Origin: Paenibacillus sp. YN15
GTDB taxonomy: Bacteria > Bacillota > Bacilli > Paenibacillales > NBRC-103111
Length of the DNA stretch: 64,000 bases
NCBI RefSeq assembly: GCF_003285005.1
Contig: NZ_QMFA01000007.1
Coordinates: 101,242-165,241 of the forward strand
Reading direction: 5' to 3'
Part shown: in pieces, positions 49,034-58,684 of the stretch
How positions within the stretch are numbered: the stretch's first letter is position 1
Layout of the letters: every line of letters starts with the position of its first letter
Position numbers and translations under genes: made by a program
Notes under the pieces: generated by a model
Databases searched by the model: none
Told to the model about the DNA's origin: nothing
The model's input: the letters and a program-made list of their open reading frames with translations, nothing else

Positions 49034-52000
49034 TTAGTCCTTGATAAATCCTGTTACAGACTTACCAGAAGCAGTTGTTGCAGTTACTTCGAAGGCTACC
49101 ACATCGGCACCAACATATGTCAGATTACCGTATTGGTCTACTACTACCTTAGTATCAGTACCGCCTGTGGTTGTTTCAGTTACCTTGACAGAGAATACAA
49201 CACCAAACAGGTAGTTATACTTTTGAAGAGTAGAGCCAGCGTAAGTCTTGCCATAGTTGTCAGTTACCTTAAAGCCAAACACTACAAACACATTTTGGCC
49301 AACTTGACCGTATGTCGTTTTAGATGCAGTTGTCCGAGTATCATTTACGATTGCGGTAGAAGTCAATGCATCATTCTTAACATTTACAGTTGCTGTCTTG
49401 TAGGAAATGTTTCCATCAGCAGTTACGAAGGATACATTCAGGGTAGCAGAACCTGCTGCATTACCGATTACATATGCCTTCTCTTGGCTGTTAGTGTCGC
49501 CAGTGCCAGTGTAAGTGCTGGTACCAGTAGCCAGACCTGTAATTGCAACTGCAGGGTCAGAAGCAGTCAAAGACTTGATCTTCTTCGGAACAGCTACAGT
49601 GTTGCCTGCGCTATCCTTAGCAGCAACGGTTACTTCACGAGCAAGAGCACTCACTGTAGGATTAATTTGATCTGTGTAGGAAAGGGTTAAGCCATTGTCA
49701 TAGGTGAAACTGTGAATAGCCTTGCTGCTAACATAAGTGCTGTCTGTTACGTTAGAAACAGCCGCATACAGATCACTTACTGCATTTACAGAGTACGTCA
49801 GATCCTTAGTAGAATCAAATGCTTCAATCTTTCTGGTGATCTTGCTGGAAATTTCAGTAGTAGCTGCGCTAGCAGTACCTACATCTGTAATCTTCTCAAT
49901 TACTGCAGATACAGTTGCATAACCGCCAGCTGCAACAGAAGTACCAGTGTAGAATTTATGTTCCTTGCTAGTAAAGTAGCTGCCAACATCAGAACCGGAA
50001 TAGCTAACAGTTGCAGGGAACGCGCCTTTTGTAGAAACCGGAGTATCAGTAGAGCTCCAAACCTTAACGCCACCATAGGTAGTTGTTGTTACAGTTACTT
50101 GGTACTTAGTAATACCAGTACCAGTTGCGTCACCAACGTTAACCTTGGATGCAGCATTGATGTTAGCGAAGGTCTTCAGTTCCTTACCATATTGGTCATA
50201 TACAACATACTTGAATGCACTTTCTGCTTCAGCAACGATCTTCTTAGCAGGTTCAGTTGCAAGTTTGATGGAGTCAGGGTAACGAGCATCCTTAACAGTA
50301 TAAGTTTTGTTCACCATACCACCAGTAGTGTTAGGAGAAACAATGTAGCCAGTCAAGGAAATGATGGTTTGAGGAGTATTGGAAATGCCAGCCAGCCTGA
50401 TTTTACCCTTGTTTTCGCCGGACTTCACGATTTCAACACTATCAACATTGGAAGCACTCAGGGTGATTCTGCTCTTAGTGTTTTCGTCAGATGTCAGATC
50501 CTCAACGCTCAATTGGTTGCCATCAGCGTCATAACCAACCAACGAGATGAATGCTTCGTCATCGCCAGCAGCAATGTCGCTAGTCAGATCGCCAATTTCA
50601 ATCTTAGTAGCAAGCTTAGCAGAGTTAACCTTAATCTTTGTGGATGCAGTTCCTGCTTCGTTGTAAACAGTAACTGTATACTCACCAGACCTGTCAACGT
50701 TACCGCTCAGGTTCACCTTAACATCAGCAACTTCGTCGTTGTTGCTATCGGAAGCTACGGCAACAATATTGGATTCATAAGGAGAAACATATACTTGAGC
50801 AGTTCCGCCTTGGTCCGAAGTAGTGTCGCGGGATGCAAGGTAAGGCATGATGTTACCATATTGATCATAGTTCAGTACGTCGAAAGTTGCAGTTTCTCCA
50901 GATTGCTTAATGGAGTCGCCACCGTTGGAGTACTTAACAGCACCCAGTTCTGTCTTAGAAATAAATGCGGCAGTACCCTTAGTGAAGTTTTTGGAAGCGG
51001 TAATGCGAGTATCATTGTGATAAACAATGACAGGAATTACACCAATACCAGTTTGGATAGTGCTTGTGTTGGACTTAGTGTCAAGATACAACAGCAAGTC
51101 GCCAGCATCATTTCTGGTCAGCTTCTTGTTGATGTCATATCCAGCTACTTTAGCTACAACAGTGTATGCACCAGCGGAGAAGGAAGCATTCTCACCATAC
51201 TGGTTAGCAGCCTTCAGCTTGACAATAACTGTAGTTGCTTCAGCTAGAGTGTCGCTGGTAGTTACGAAATCAAGCTTAGTCAGCTTTTCGTTCTCAGCAG
51301 TGAAAGTTCCGGTTGCAGTGCCGATAGTGTCAGCAGCCAAACCGCTCAAAGTTACAGTGTAAGTACCTTCAGATACTTTCACGTCAGTCAGAGTCAGTAC
51401 AGCGGAGGTCTTGTCGTCAGAGAACTTAGCAGTTGTAGCTACAGCGATGGAGCCCTTAGTCAGAGCCAGCTTAGCAGCAGCAGTGTCAACAGCTTTGTTG
51501 AACTTCACTTCTACAGTCTTCACGCCAGTAGCCTTAGCTTCGGTTACGGAAACCTTGCCAGGGATTACAACCTTCGGCAGAGCTGCGAAAGTCAGTTCTA
51601 CGAATACGCCGCGAGTTGCGTTCACAGTGTAGTCAGCTTGAGTCAGGCCCAGTTCCTTAACGGCAACTGCAACATAACCCTTAGCCCAGTCATCAACCTT
51701 ACCAGTTACTTCGTCGGTGGATTGAGCCAGACCAGTCAGACGAACCAGAACAGTAGCCAGTTGTTGGTAGGATACTTTGCCTTCCGGATCGAATTTGCCT
51801 TCAGCTACGCCGTCAAAAGCCTTAGCTTCAGTAGCGGCACCGATGAAACCAGCAGCCCAGTGGTCAGCCGGTACATCAGTGTAAGTATTGGCAGCCTTGT
51901 TTTCTTCTACTTTCAGAAGCTTAGCTACGATTTTAGCCAGTTGAGCGCGAGTCATGTCGCCTTCCAGGTTGGCGCCAGTTTCGTCGCCTTCGAAGATGCC

Positions 52001-52138
52001 CAGAGCCTTCAGGGCGTCGTACTTCTCTTCGGTTGTCTTAGGAGTATCAGTGGTTGTTGCTTCAGCTGCGAAGGCTACGGATGCGAACATCGAGAACACC
52101 ATAGCAATCGCAAGGATCAGAGACAAACTTTTTTTCAT
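49034..52138 (-). CDS. S-layer protein with N-terminal SLH domains
   Basis: 1034 residues from ATG 52138 (MKKSLSLILAIAMVFSMFASV, cleaved after AFA). Three SLH repeats follow at about 30-210 (MTRAQLAKIVAKLL, VSYQQLATVLVRL, and a third divergent one with WAKGYVAVAVKELGL). The remaining about 800 residues are Ser/Thr/Val/Ala-rich Ig-like (Big-type) domains. SLH repeats bind pyruvylated secondary wall polymer. The gene has a strong promoter, a long leader, AAGGAGGAG and a strong terminator, all signs of very high expression. A second in-frame start with its own ribosome binding site (ATG 52213 after GGGGGTG) would add 25 residues before the signal peptide. Confidence 0.92.
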   Translation of the reverse strand: MKKSLSLILAIAMVFSMFASVAFAAEATTTDTPKTTEEKYDALKALGIFEGDETGANLEGDMTRAQLAKIVAKLLKVEENKAANTYTDVPADHWAAGFIGAATEAKAFDGVAEGKFDPEGKVSYQQLATVLVRLTGLAQSTDEVTGKVDDWAKGYVAVAVKELGLTQADYTVNATRGVFVELTFAALPKVVIPGKVSVTEAKATGVKTVEVKFNKAVDTAAAKLALTKGSIAVATTAKFSDDKTSAVLTLTDVKVSEGTYTVTLSGLAADTIGTATGTFTAENEKLTKLDFVTTSDTLAEATTVIVKLKAANQYGENASFSAGAYTVVAKVAGYDINKKLTRNDAGDLLLYLDTKSNTSTIQTGIGVIPVIVYHNDTRITASKNFTKGTAAFISKTELGAVKYSNGGDSIKQSGETATFDVLNYDQYGNIMPYLASRDTTSDQGGTAQVYVSPYESNIVAVASDSNNDEVADVKVNLSGNVDRSGEYTVTVYNEAGTASTKIKVNSAKLATKIEIGDLTSDIAAGDDEAFISLVGYDADGNQLSVEDLTSDENTKSRITLSASNVDSVEIVKSGENKGKIRLAGISNTPQTIISLTGYIVSPNTTGGMVNKTYTVKDARYPDSIKLATEPAKKIVAEAESAFKYVVYDQYGKELKTFANINAASKVNVGDATGTGITKYQVTVTTTTYGGVKVWSSTDTPVSTKGAFPATVSYSGSDVGSYFTSKEHKFYTGTSVAAGGYATVSAVIEKITDVGTASAATTEISSKITRKIEAFDSTKDLTYSVNAVSDLYAAVSNVTDSTYVSSKAIHSFTYDNGLTLSYTDQINPTVSALAREVTVAAKDSAGNTVAVPKKIKSLTASDPAVAITGLATGTSTYTGTGDTNSQEKAYVIGNAAGSATLNVSFVTADGNISYKTATVNVKNDALTSTAIVNDTRTTASKTTYGQVGQNVFVVFGFKVTDNYGKTYAGSTLQKYNYLFGVVFSVKVTETTTGGTDTKVVVDQYGNLTYVGADVVAFEVTATTASGKSVTGFIKD

Positions 52139-52697
52139 AACCTTTTTTTCTCCTCCTTGATATTTCGGTTGTTGAGAGTTTTGTTTGCTAAAAAGAAAGC
52201 TCGATTCCCTCATGCGTTGTTTCACCCCCTTCCCAGAGTTGAGCGCATTTAACAAATGTAAAGTCTGCAGCAGATTGTGCCACAGAAACTAGTAAACTAT
52301 GAGGAAAAGATTAGACTTCAAATGCCACTTTAACATTATACAATGGCAGGCGGTTATCGTAAAGTCATTTGTGAAAATTAACCAAAGCTCAGGAATTCAA
52401 CCCTTAACAACTGATTATCATCATTTTCACAGTATTAAACGCTGGGGTTTTAAAAAAGTTGCGGGGCGAAACAAAAAACTTTTAAATTATTCAACCGAAC
52501 CGGATGTATCATTTCGTATATCAACCGTTATATCATCCGGCTACGAAACCAAGTATATCGTGAATATACATCGGCGTCATTACGAACAATTTTCCAGATT
52601 CCATTCCAGCAGAAGTAAAATAACAAAGCACCATTTTATCTATAAGACAGCAATGCGCCAAGTCCTAAGACTTGGCGCCGCTGCATGCTCCTGAGCA
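52139..52697. other. S-layer leader and upstream region
   Basis: 559 bases without a separate gene. It contains the about 190-base leader (with the upstream in-frame start at 52213), the promoter at 52335-52363, an inverted repeat CCGGATG/CATCCGG (52500-52540), and a hairpin GCGCCAAGTC/GACTTGGCGC (52655-52678) that may end the upstream SLH gene although no T-run follows. Confidence 0.65.
52335..52363 (-). promoter_or_regulatory. S-layer gene promoter
   Basis: TTTACG (52358-52363), 17 bases, TATAAT (52335-52340) on the minus strand. Further promoters upstream are possible in this AT-rich stretch. Confidence 0.65.
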
Positions 52698-55600
52698 TTA
52701 TTTAGGAAGCTTCTTCTGGTTCTTCATAACCCGAATGAGAATTAATCCGGCATCTGCTCGGCTTAAGTTTTGTCCGGGCTCAAACCGAACCGTTTCTTTG
52801 GTTTGTCCTTCAGTAAGCACATTAGGAATGCCCTCAATAAGGCCCGCTTTGGTGATTGCCAGAACAGATGGCCCAGCGTAAGTCGACACGTTTGCACCGT
52901 CTGTAAAAGCCTTTACAAGTGCTGCAGCCGCCTTGCTCAGATCTGACTCAAGCTTCAGTTCCGCGGCGCGGGCAATCATAATTGAAGCGTCTTCCCGAAG
53001 AATGGACTTGTTCGGATCAAAGCGGTTCATGGAAGTGCCTCTGATGATACCAGCTCTTGCCGCCGTTTCAATGTACTTATACTCGGCCAGAGTTGTTTTA
53101 TAACTAATGGGTACATCATCAAACGTAGGATATTCGTCATAATTAAGCGGAATTTCAAACACCTTGACCAGAGCCTCGGCAAATTCAGCGCGGGTAATAG
53201 ACTCCGTAGTGGAGAACGTGTAGTCGGACTTTCCGTTCATAACTCCTTTGGAGAACAAAATATCCAGTCCATCGCGAGCGTAGCTGTGAGTGGTTACATC
53301 ATCATAGCTTCGGTCCATATACATTACCTGGTAATAACCAAACTTTTCAAAGGGAACAGTAATCGTGTTTTTACTCATATCCACCACGCCGCCAATATTG
53401 GTCCATCCAATACTTTGGGTCCCTGTAGGGGATTTTTCTACTGTAAACCGGAATACGGTAATATACCGCCAGGCCTCATATTTCACATTGGGATCAAATT
53501 TAAGGGTGAGCTCTCCCAAATTTGTAGGTATCACCTGCTGACCGTACACCCGGCTCTGGGTAAACAATGTGGTACTGCTATCGTAAGGGTCCAAACCATT
53601 ACCGGTCAAAGCGTTCTGGCGGTGCGCATCAATATCGTCCTGATCAGAAGTGACAGGTGAATTGGGAATTACGCCTCCGTCTATCCAGAACAATTGGCTG
53701 GCTGCGCTAAACCGATTAACAGCGGATGTATTGGCCAATCTGGATTTGGCCAAAGATTCAAATCCTGTTGAGGCTGTCAAGTCAACCTTGCCGGTGCTAC
53801 TGTTTGCGATGCCGAATAGCACTCTACGGGTTGCTGTAAGATAGCTCTCACTGCTGTTATTAACATCAGGCTCTGTCCGTTTAAGTACCGTTCCTTTGGG
53901 GAATGTTAAAGAAACACTGGAATTAAAGGCACTCATTTTGGTGGACATGGTGACAAGACTCGCTGCTCCAGGCTGATTGGTATTAGCATTATACACAATA
54001 AAGCTGCCTGAAACTGTCTCTGTCGAACGGACAACCGAAAATTTAATGGTATTGGAGCCCGCCTTCAAATCCTTGACAGTGTACTTGTACAAATAAAGCC
54101 CGCCGTTTTCGTTTGGATCCAGTAATGTGGCTGTCTCTTTACCTACAAGCACACTGTCCGCATTGTCCGCTTCGATAATAACTTCTACAAAGTTGCTATT
54201 GATATTGGCCTGAGAAACACCCTTGGGGTTTGTAAACAAGGCAGGCTTCTTGATATTGTAAGGCGTCGGTTCCCGTACTATAGTAATGGAGGTAGTGGCG
54301 GTAAGATTAAAATCATTGCTGGCCACAAATTCAAAACGAACATCCGAGTTGTAAGTAGGCAAAACGATCTCTGAGCTCGCAATAGTACCCGAACCGGAAC
54401 TAAAACCAACTTCAGCGGCACTTAGGACTGTTGCTTGGTCCATCCCGTTAGCATCCTTGTAATATTTGGTGACCTTTAGGCTGGTGGCATTATACACCGT
54501 TCCCGAAAAAGCCACTTTACTTGCCTTTGTGGCATATTTATCACTGGTTTGAGCCAGAACAAAAGTGCTGCCTGCCCCGACAGGCAAAAGGTTTTCAAAA
54601 TAAGGAGTTTTTTTGGTAAATGCATAAATTTCATATATTTGTGTACGAATTAAACTCCCATTGTAATAAATCTCAAACTTTATGGAATTCTTCCCTTCAA
54701 TTAGCTTTTCAGTCGCAGGGATAGGAAGCGTAAAACTGCCTGAGGTCAATGTAAAGGAACCACTTAATGAATCCGCAATTTTAACCCCATTGACATAAGC
54801 TTTCAGTGAATTTCCGTTGCCCGATTCGTCATAATTTTGAACAGTCCCCAGTAATCCCTGACTTTGGAAAGCACTAATAGCTGCATCACCATCTAGAATT
54901 CTACCGCTATATACATTTTGGGGAATAATGTACGGGGTGCTGGTAACTTGAATCGTGTATACTTTTCTTCCAGCTGAATATGGCCCAGAACTGTCATAAG
55001 GTTGAAAATTAAAGGTGTGCGTGCCTTCACTCAGGTTGCTTATGGTAAACTCAGCCTTATCCGAAGAGACGGTTTTAGTCGACTGCAACACATCGTCAAT
55101 GTAAAAATGAACTCCACTAGCATTGCTGGTTGTAACGATTAGCTCCTCAGGCAAGGTGCTGATATCATTGGTTACATCCTCAGACAAAATGGTACCATTG
55201 CTGCGGGCAACGGAAACTACCAGCGGATTGTTGGAATTCTCGTATGCAAAATTGAAGCTTGAGCTGCTGGGTACTGTAACACTTCCGAAAACAAAGGCCA
55301 GGGAATTTTTGCTTTCCGCATTGGTAATACCCTCAATGTTGAAACTTAGGTCGTAAATGTTGTATTCAGAGTTTAAGTTGGAATCCAAAGTCAAGACAGG
55401 TGAACTAATGTTGCTGCTTGTGGAGGAAGAATCAAGCGTCAATGTTTGTAGATCATACTTTAGGAGCAGTAAATTATTCAACGTTAGGCTTATATTATTA
55501 TACTCTAATCCATTAGAGTTTTTATTGACCTTAAGCTTAGTGCTAAGGGTCAATTGATCAGTAGTAGCTGTAAGCTGTCTGGCCATCAAATAATCTGTTC

Positions 55601-56438
55601 CCGACGATCCACCTAACGGATAAAGCATCGTTTGAAATGGAAACGGCTTGCCGTTGTTATAGATAATATTTTTCTCCAGTTTGTATGTATTGGAGGAATT
55701 TCTTGCTTCAAACCGGATATAATTGTCTCCGCCGCGGAGAGCAAGAACACCAGGAGAATCGGCATATTTTTGGTCCACCGATTCATCCCCGATAAGATAA
55801 AAGAGGCCATCATTGTCAGGGTATGAATTTTTTTCGTAGCTGTCCATACCCATGTTGTAAGCACCCACGATGCTGGCGTTGGTGGCTTTACCAGATATAA
55901 TTACTGCTGTATTGCTGGAATTATAGGTGGATGGATAAAAACCATTGTCTTTTACCTGCTCCTCACCAATTTTCAGGTTGGTGATGGTTGTTGTGGGTGT
56001 ATAGTACACCCAGCCGATTTCTGAATCTACGGTAGTCGATCCGCTGCCGTATTTCAGAACGACCTTGTTAAGACCTTCAGTAAGATCCACCGATTGGAAG
56101 GTAATTTCATTACTTCCCGTTTGAACGGCCTTATCGCTCTTTTCAGCAGTTACCACTCCGCTGGTCGCATTGGTCACTTCATAGTAAACATTAGTCAGAT
56201 CGGAATCGGTAATATTGAAATAGTTGGCTTTGACTTGAATTGGGTTGCTGGTGACCCGTCCTACTTTAGTGTCGTCATCAGGTTTGAGGTTTGTCGGGTC
56301 ATCATAATCCGTACCGGTATACAAACTGGAAATGGACAAGCTTGCGCCCGCCGCCTGAACCGGCACAGCCGGAATAAAAGCCGCCAGTAACACAACAGCA
56401 ACCAGCAGACTTATCCATTTTTTGCACAGTTGGTTCAA
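52698..56438 (-). CDS. Large surface protein with three C-terminal SLH domains
   Basis: About 1246 residues. Start is TTG at 56438 (MNQLCKKWISLLVAVVLLAA), eight bases after AAAGGAGGAG; the ATG at 56462 lies before that ribosome binding site and is rejected. Signal peptide cleaved near PVQAAG. Residues about 30-1050 are beta-rich, Ser/Asn/Thr-rich Ig-like domains. Three SLH repeats occupy about 1060-1240 (SITRAEFAEALVKVFE, ILREDASIMIARAAEL, LSRADAGLILIRVM). Anchoring is thus C-terminal, the reverse of the S-layer protein next door. Function beyond surface display is unknown. Confidence 0.88.
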   Translation of the reverse strand: MNQLCKKWISLLVAVVLLAAFIPAVPVQAAGASLSISSLYTGTDYDDPTNLKPDDDTKVGRVTSNPIQVKANYFNITDSDLTNVYYEVTNATSGVVTAEKSDKAVQTGSNEITFQSVDLTEGLNKVVLKYGSGSTTVDSEIGWVYYTPTTTITNLKIGEEQVKDNGFYPSTYNSSNTAVIISGKATNASIVGAYNMGMDSYEKNSYPDNDGLFYLIGDESVDQKYADSPGVLALRGGDNYIRFEARNSSNTYKLEKNIIYNNGKPFPFQTMLYPLGGSSGTDYLMARQLTATTDQLTLSTKLKVNKNSNGLEYNNISLTLNNLLLLKYDLQTLTLDSSSTSSNISSPVLTLDSNLNSEYNIYDLSFNIEGITNAESKNSLAFVFGSVTVPSSSSFNFAYENSNNPLVVSVARSNGTILSEDVTNDISTLPEELIVTTSNASGVHFYIDDVLQSTKTVSSDKAEFTISNLSEGTHTFNFQPYDSSGPYSAGRKVYTIQVTSTPYIIPQNVYSGRILDGDAAISAFQSQGLLGTVQNYDESGNGNSLKAYVNGVKIADSLSGSFTLTSGSFTLPIPATEKLIEGKNSIKFEIYYNGSLIRTQIYEIYAFTKKTPYFENLLPVGAGSTFVLAQTSDKYATKASKVAFSGTVYNATSLKVTKYYKDANGMDQATVLSAAEVGFSSGSGTIASSEIVLPTYNSDVRFEFVASNDFNLTATTSITIVREPTPYNIKKPALFTNPKGVSQANINSNFVEVIIEADNADSVLVGKETATLLDPNENGGLYLYKYTVKDLKAGSNTIKFSVVRSTETVSGSFIVYNANTNQPGAASLVTMSTKMSAFNSSVSLTFPKGTVLKRTEPDVNNSSESYLTATRRVLFGIANSSTGKVDLTASTGFESLAKSRLANTSAVNRFSAASQLFWIDGGVIPNSPVTSDQDDIDAHRQNALTGNGLDPYDSSTTLFTQSRVYGQQVIPTNLGELTLKFDPNVKYEAWRYITVFRFTVEKSPTGTQSIGWTNIGGVVDMSKNTITVPFEKFGYYQVMYMDRSYDDVTTHSYARDGLDILFSKGVMNGKSDYTFSTTESITRAEFAEALVKVFEIPLNYDEYPTFDDVPISYKTTLAEYKYIETAARAGIIRGTSMNRFDPNKSILREDASIMIARAAELKLESDLSKAAAALVKAFTDGANVSTYAGPSVLAITKAGLIEGIPNVLTEGQTKETVRFEPGQNLSRADAGLILIRVMKNQKKLPK

Positions 56439-56560
56439 TGTCTTCTCCTCCTTTATAAGCATTACGTATCTTTAGGCTCCTTCCAACCAAAATAAGTTCG
56501 TACTCTTTTTATCGGTTTGCAAATTCCGTTTTTTTAGAATTAATGTCGAATTTAACAGCC

Positions 56561-56599
56561 AAAAAGGACTCTGCTTCCTCAAGGAAGACAGAGCCCTTT
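56561..56599 (-). terminator. tagO terminator
   Basis: GGACTCTGCTTCC with GGAAGACAGAGCCC (plus-strand 56565-56596), loop TCAA, then five T on the minus strand. Confidence 0.8.
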
Positions 56600-56616
56600 A
56601 ATTGCCATTCCTTCTC

Positions 56617-57717
56617 CTACTTCGACGCCCTCGAACGCGAGGGGCTGTCGGAGAGCCAGCGCTGGAGGAGCTGCAGCACGGGCTTTCTGCTTTTGCTGAT
56701 GATGCCTACTGCTTCCGCGCCGATCTCCATGATCAGGAGGACAATGACCACCAGGGTAATGGTGCCCCATTGTTTGGTTTGGGAGAGCAGCATGGCGCAG
56801 GAGCCGAAGATGGCGGCAACGCCGTAGATGATCAGCACTGCCTTGCGAGTGCTGAAGCCCATTTCCACCAGACAATGATGAAGGTGGCCCTTATCGGCTA
56901 CGGAAATCGGCTTATTATTCAGCTTGCGGCGGATAATAGCCAGGAATGTATCCGACAGCGGCACGCCCAGAACGAGAATCGGCACCAGGAAGGATATGGC
57001 CACAGCCGATTTAAAACCGAGAATAGACAGGGTCGCCAAACTGAAGCCCAGGAACAGGGCTCCGGTATCCCCCATGAAGATGCTGGCGGGATGGAAGTTA
57101 AAGAACAGGAAGCCGATAATGCTGCCCAGCAGAATAGCGCTCAAAAGGGCAACAGGTGTATTGCCGGTCATAAAGGCCAGCACCATAATGGTCAAGGTGG
57201 CAATAGCCGACACGCCGGCGGCCAAACCATCCAAACCGTCAATCAAGTTGACTGCATTGGTCACTCCCACAATCCACAGCACTGTGATTGCTATGCCAAT
57301 CCAGGGGTATACATTAATGGCATCGCCGAAGGGCAGCTGGATATAATCCACATACAAGCCATTGGCCGGGATCATGCTGGCAGCCACAATCTGGCCCAGC
57401 AGCTTCAGCTTGGGAGAGATATTCTTGCGGTCATCAATAACGCCTACCAAAACAATGATGCCGCCACCCGCCAGCATACCGATCATAACATCCAGATCAT
57501 ATTCGCCGATGGACAACGCCACAATCAGATACGTAACAGCAAATGCAATAAAAATAGCGAGCCCGCCCATTTGGGGCATCGGCTTGGTATGTACAGTCCG
57601 GTGATTCGGGATCGCCACAGCGCCGATTTTGAATGCAAGCTTCTTAATATATGGCATAATCAGGACAGCAACCGCACAAGCAGCGAAGAATCCTATACAA
57701 TAGACCCACCAGTTCAT
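56617..57717 (-). CDS. tagO: Undecaprenyl-phosphate GlcNAc-1-phosphate transferase (TagO/WecA family)
   Basis: Membrane enzyme of 366 residues with about ten helices that starts wall polymer synthesis by moving GlcNAc-1-P from UDP-GlcNAc to undecaprenyl phosphate. The catalytic loops are intact: VIDDRK, NLIDGLDGLAAG, FMGDTG and the HLHHCLVE His motif. In B. subtilis tagO lies beside degS; here the two are 15 kb apart with metK and surface genes between. Near tagA and csaB, so it probably starts the secondary wall polymer. Confidence 0.93.
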   Translation of the reverse strand: MNWWVYCIGFFAACAVAVLIMPYIKKLAFKIGAVAIPNHRTVHTKPMPQMGGLAIFIAFAVTYLIVALSIGEYDLDVMIGMLAGGGIIVLVGVIDDRKNISPKLKLLGQIVAASMIPANGLYVDYIQLPFGDAINVYPWIGIAITVLWIVGVTNAVNLIDGLDGLAAGVSAIATLTIMVLAFMTGNTPVALLSAILLGSIIGFLFFNFHPASIFMGDTGALFLGFSLATLSILGFKSAVAISFLVPILVLGVPLSDTFLAIIRRKLNNKPISVADKGHLHHCLVEMGFSTRKAVLIIYGVAAIFGSCAMLLSQTKQWGTITLVVIVLLIMEIGAEAVGIISKSRKPVLQLLQRWLSDSPSRSRASK

Positions 57718-57842
57718 GGTTTACCATTCATCCCCTTAAAAGTCCATAAGTCCAACGCCACTCATTATACGATGAACCAAGCAGAAACACCAATCTAATT
57801 TTTAGGCAAAAGCTTCCGTATCCATTGGTTTTGGAGGAATGT

Positions 57843-58586
57843 TCAAGCTTTTTGCACATTTTCTTTTTCGCGGATCACTCTCAGGGCGAATTTCGGCAGC
57901 ACAAGCATCCGCTTGTACCGGTACGGCTCCTGAATCAGCCGGTACAGCCATTCCAGCCGCAGCTGGCGGAACAGCTTGGGCGCCCGCTTCAGCTTGCCCG
58001 CCAGAATATCGAAGCTTCCCCCAACCCCCATCATAATGGGTACGCCAAGCGCTTCTTTATGCTGGCCGATCCACGGGTCTTGCGTGGCAGCGGACCTGCC
58101 GACGAACAGCAGATCCGGCGAAACCCGGCGGATTTCCGCAATGACCTCGGCATCCGCCTCCGGCCCGAAATAGCCATCTCGGTAGCCTGCCAGAATCAGC
58201 CGCGGATGCTTCTTGCGGACATTGTCCACTGCCGCGGCAATGACTTCCGGCGAAGCCCCTACAAAATACACCCGCCAGCCCTGCTCCTCGGCTATGCTGA
58301 ACAGCTCCTGCATCATTTCAATGCCGGGAACCCGCTCTGCAACAGGATTACCCACATACCCGGCGGCCCAAACCACCCCGGCTCCGTCCGGGACCACAAT
58401 CTCCGCAGCCTTCATCATCTGCATATAGGAGGGGTCCTCCATAGCCGTCATCACCATAATCGGGTTGGCCGTAATCACCTGATGGGGCTTCCGGCTTTCC
58501 ACTGCGGCGGTCAGCTGCGCCAGGGTATCGCGGAAGCCGAGCTTGGAGATGGGCACCCCAAAAATATTCACCTTGGGCACATTCAT
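57843..58586 (-). CDS. tagA: WecG/TagA/CpsF family glycosyltransferase
   Basis: About 247 residues of the GT26 family. It transfers a second sugar, N-acetylmannosamine in teichoic-acid systems, to lipid-linked GlcNAc. Conserved VITANPIMVMTAMEDP, VPDGAGVVWA, RVYFVGASPEV and LFVGRSAATQDPWI segments are present. I take the ATG at 58586 (MNVPKVNIFGVP), nine bases after AGGAGG, over that at 58592. The preceding 90 bases have two hairpins ending at the ribosome binding site. Confidence 0.92.
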   Translation of the reverse strand: MNVPKVNIFGVPISKLGFRDTLAQLTAAVESRKPHQVITANPIMVMTAMEDPSYMQMMKAAEIVVPDGAGVVWAAGYVGNPVAERVPGIEMMQELFSIAEEQGWRVYFVGASPEVIAAAVDNVRKKHPRLILAGYRDGYFGPEADAEVIAEIRRVSPDLLFVGRSAATQDPWIGQHKEALGVPIMMGVGGSFDILAGKLKRAPKLFRQLRLEWLYRLIQEPYRYKRMLVLPKFALRVIREKENVQKA

Positions 58587-58684
58587 TTCCATCTTCCTCC
58601 TAAAAGTTTTGCGTCAGCAAAACTCGCATCGTAAGCATACACCGAGCTTTCCGTAAGGAAAGCCGACTTCGTAAGCATATGCTG

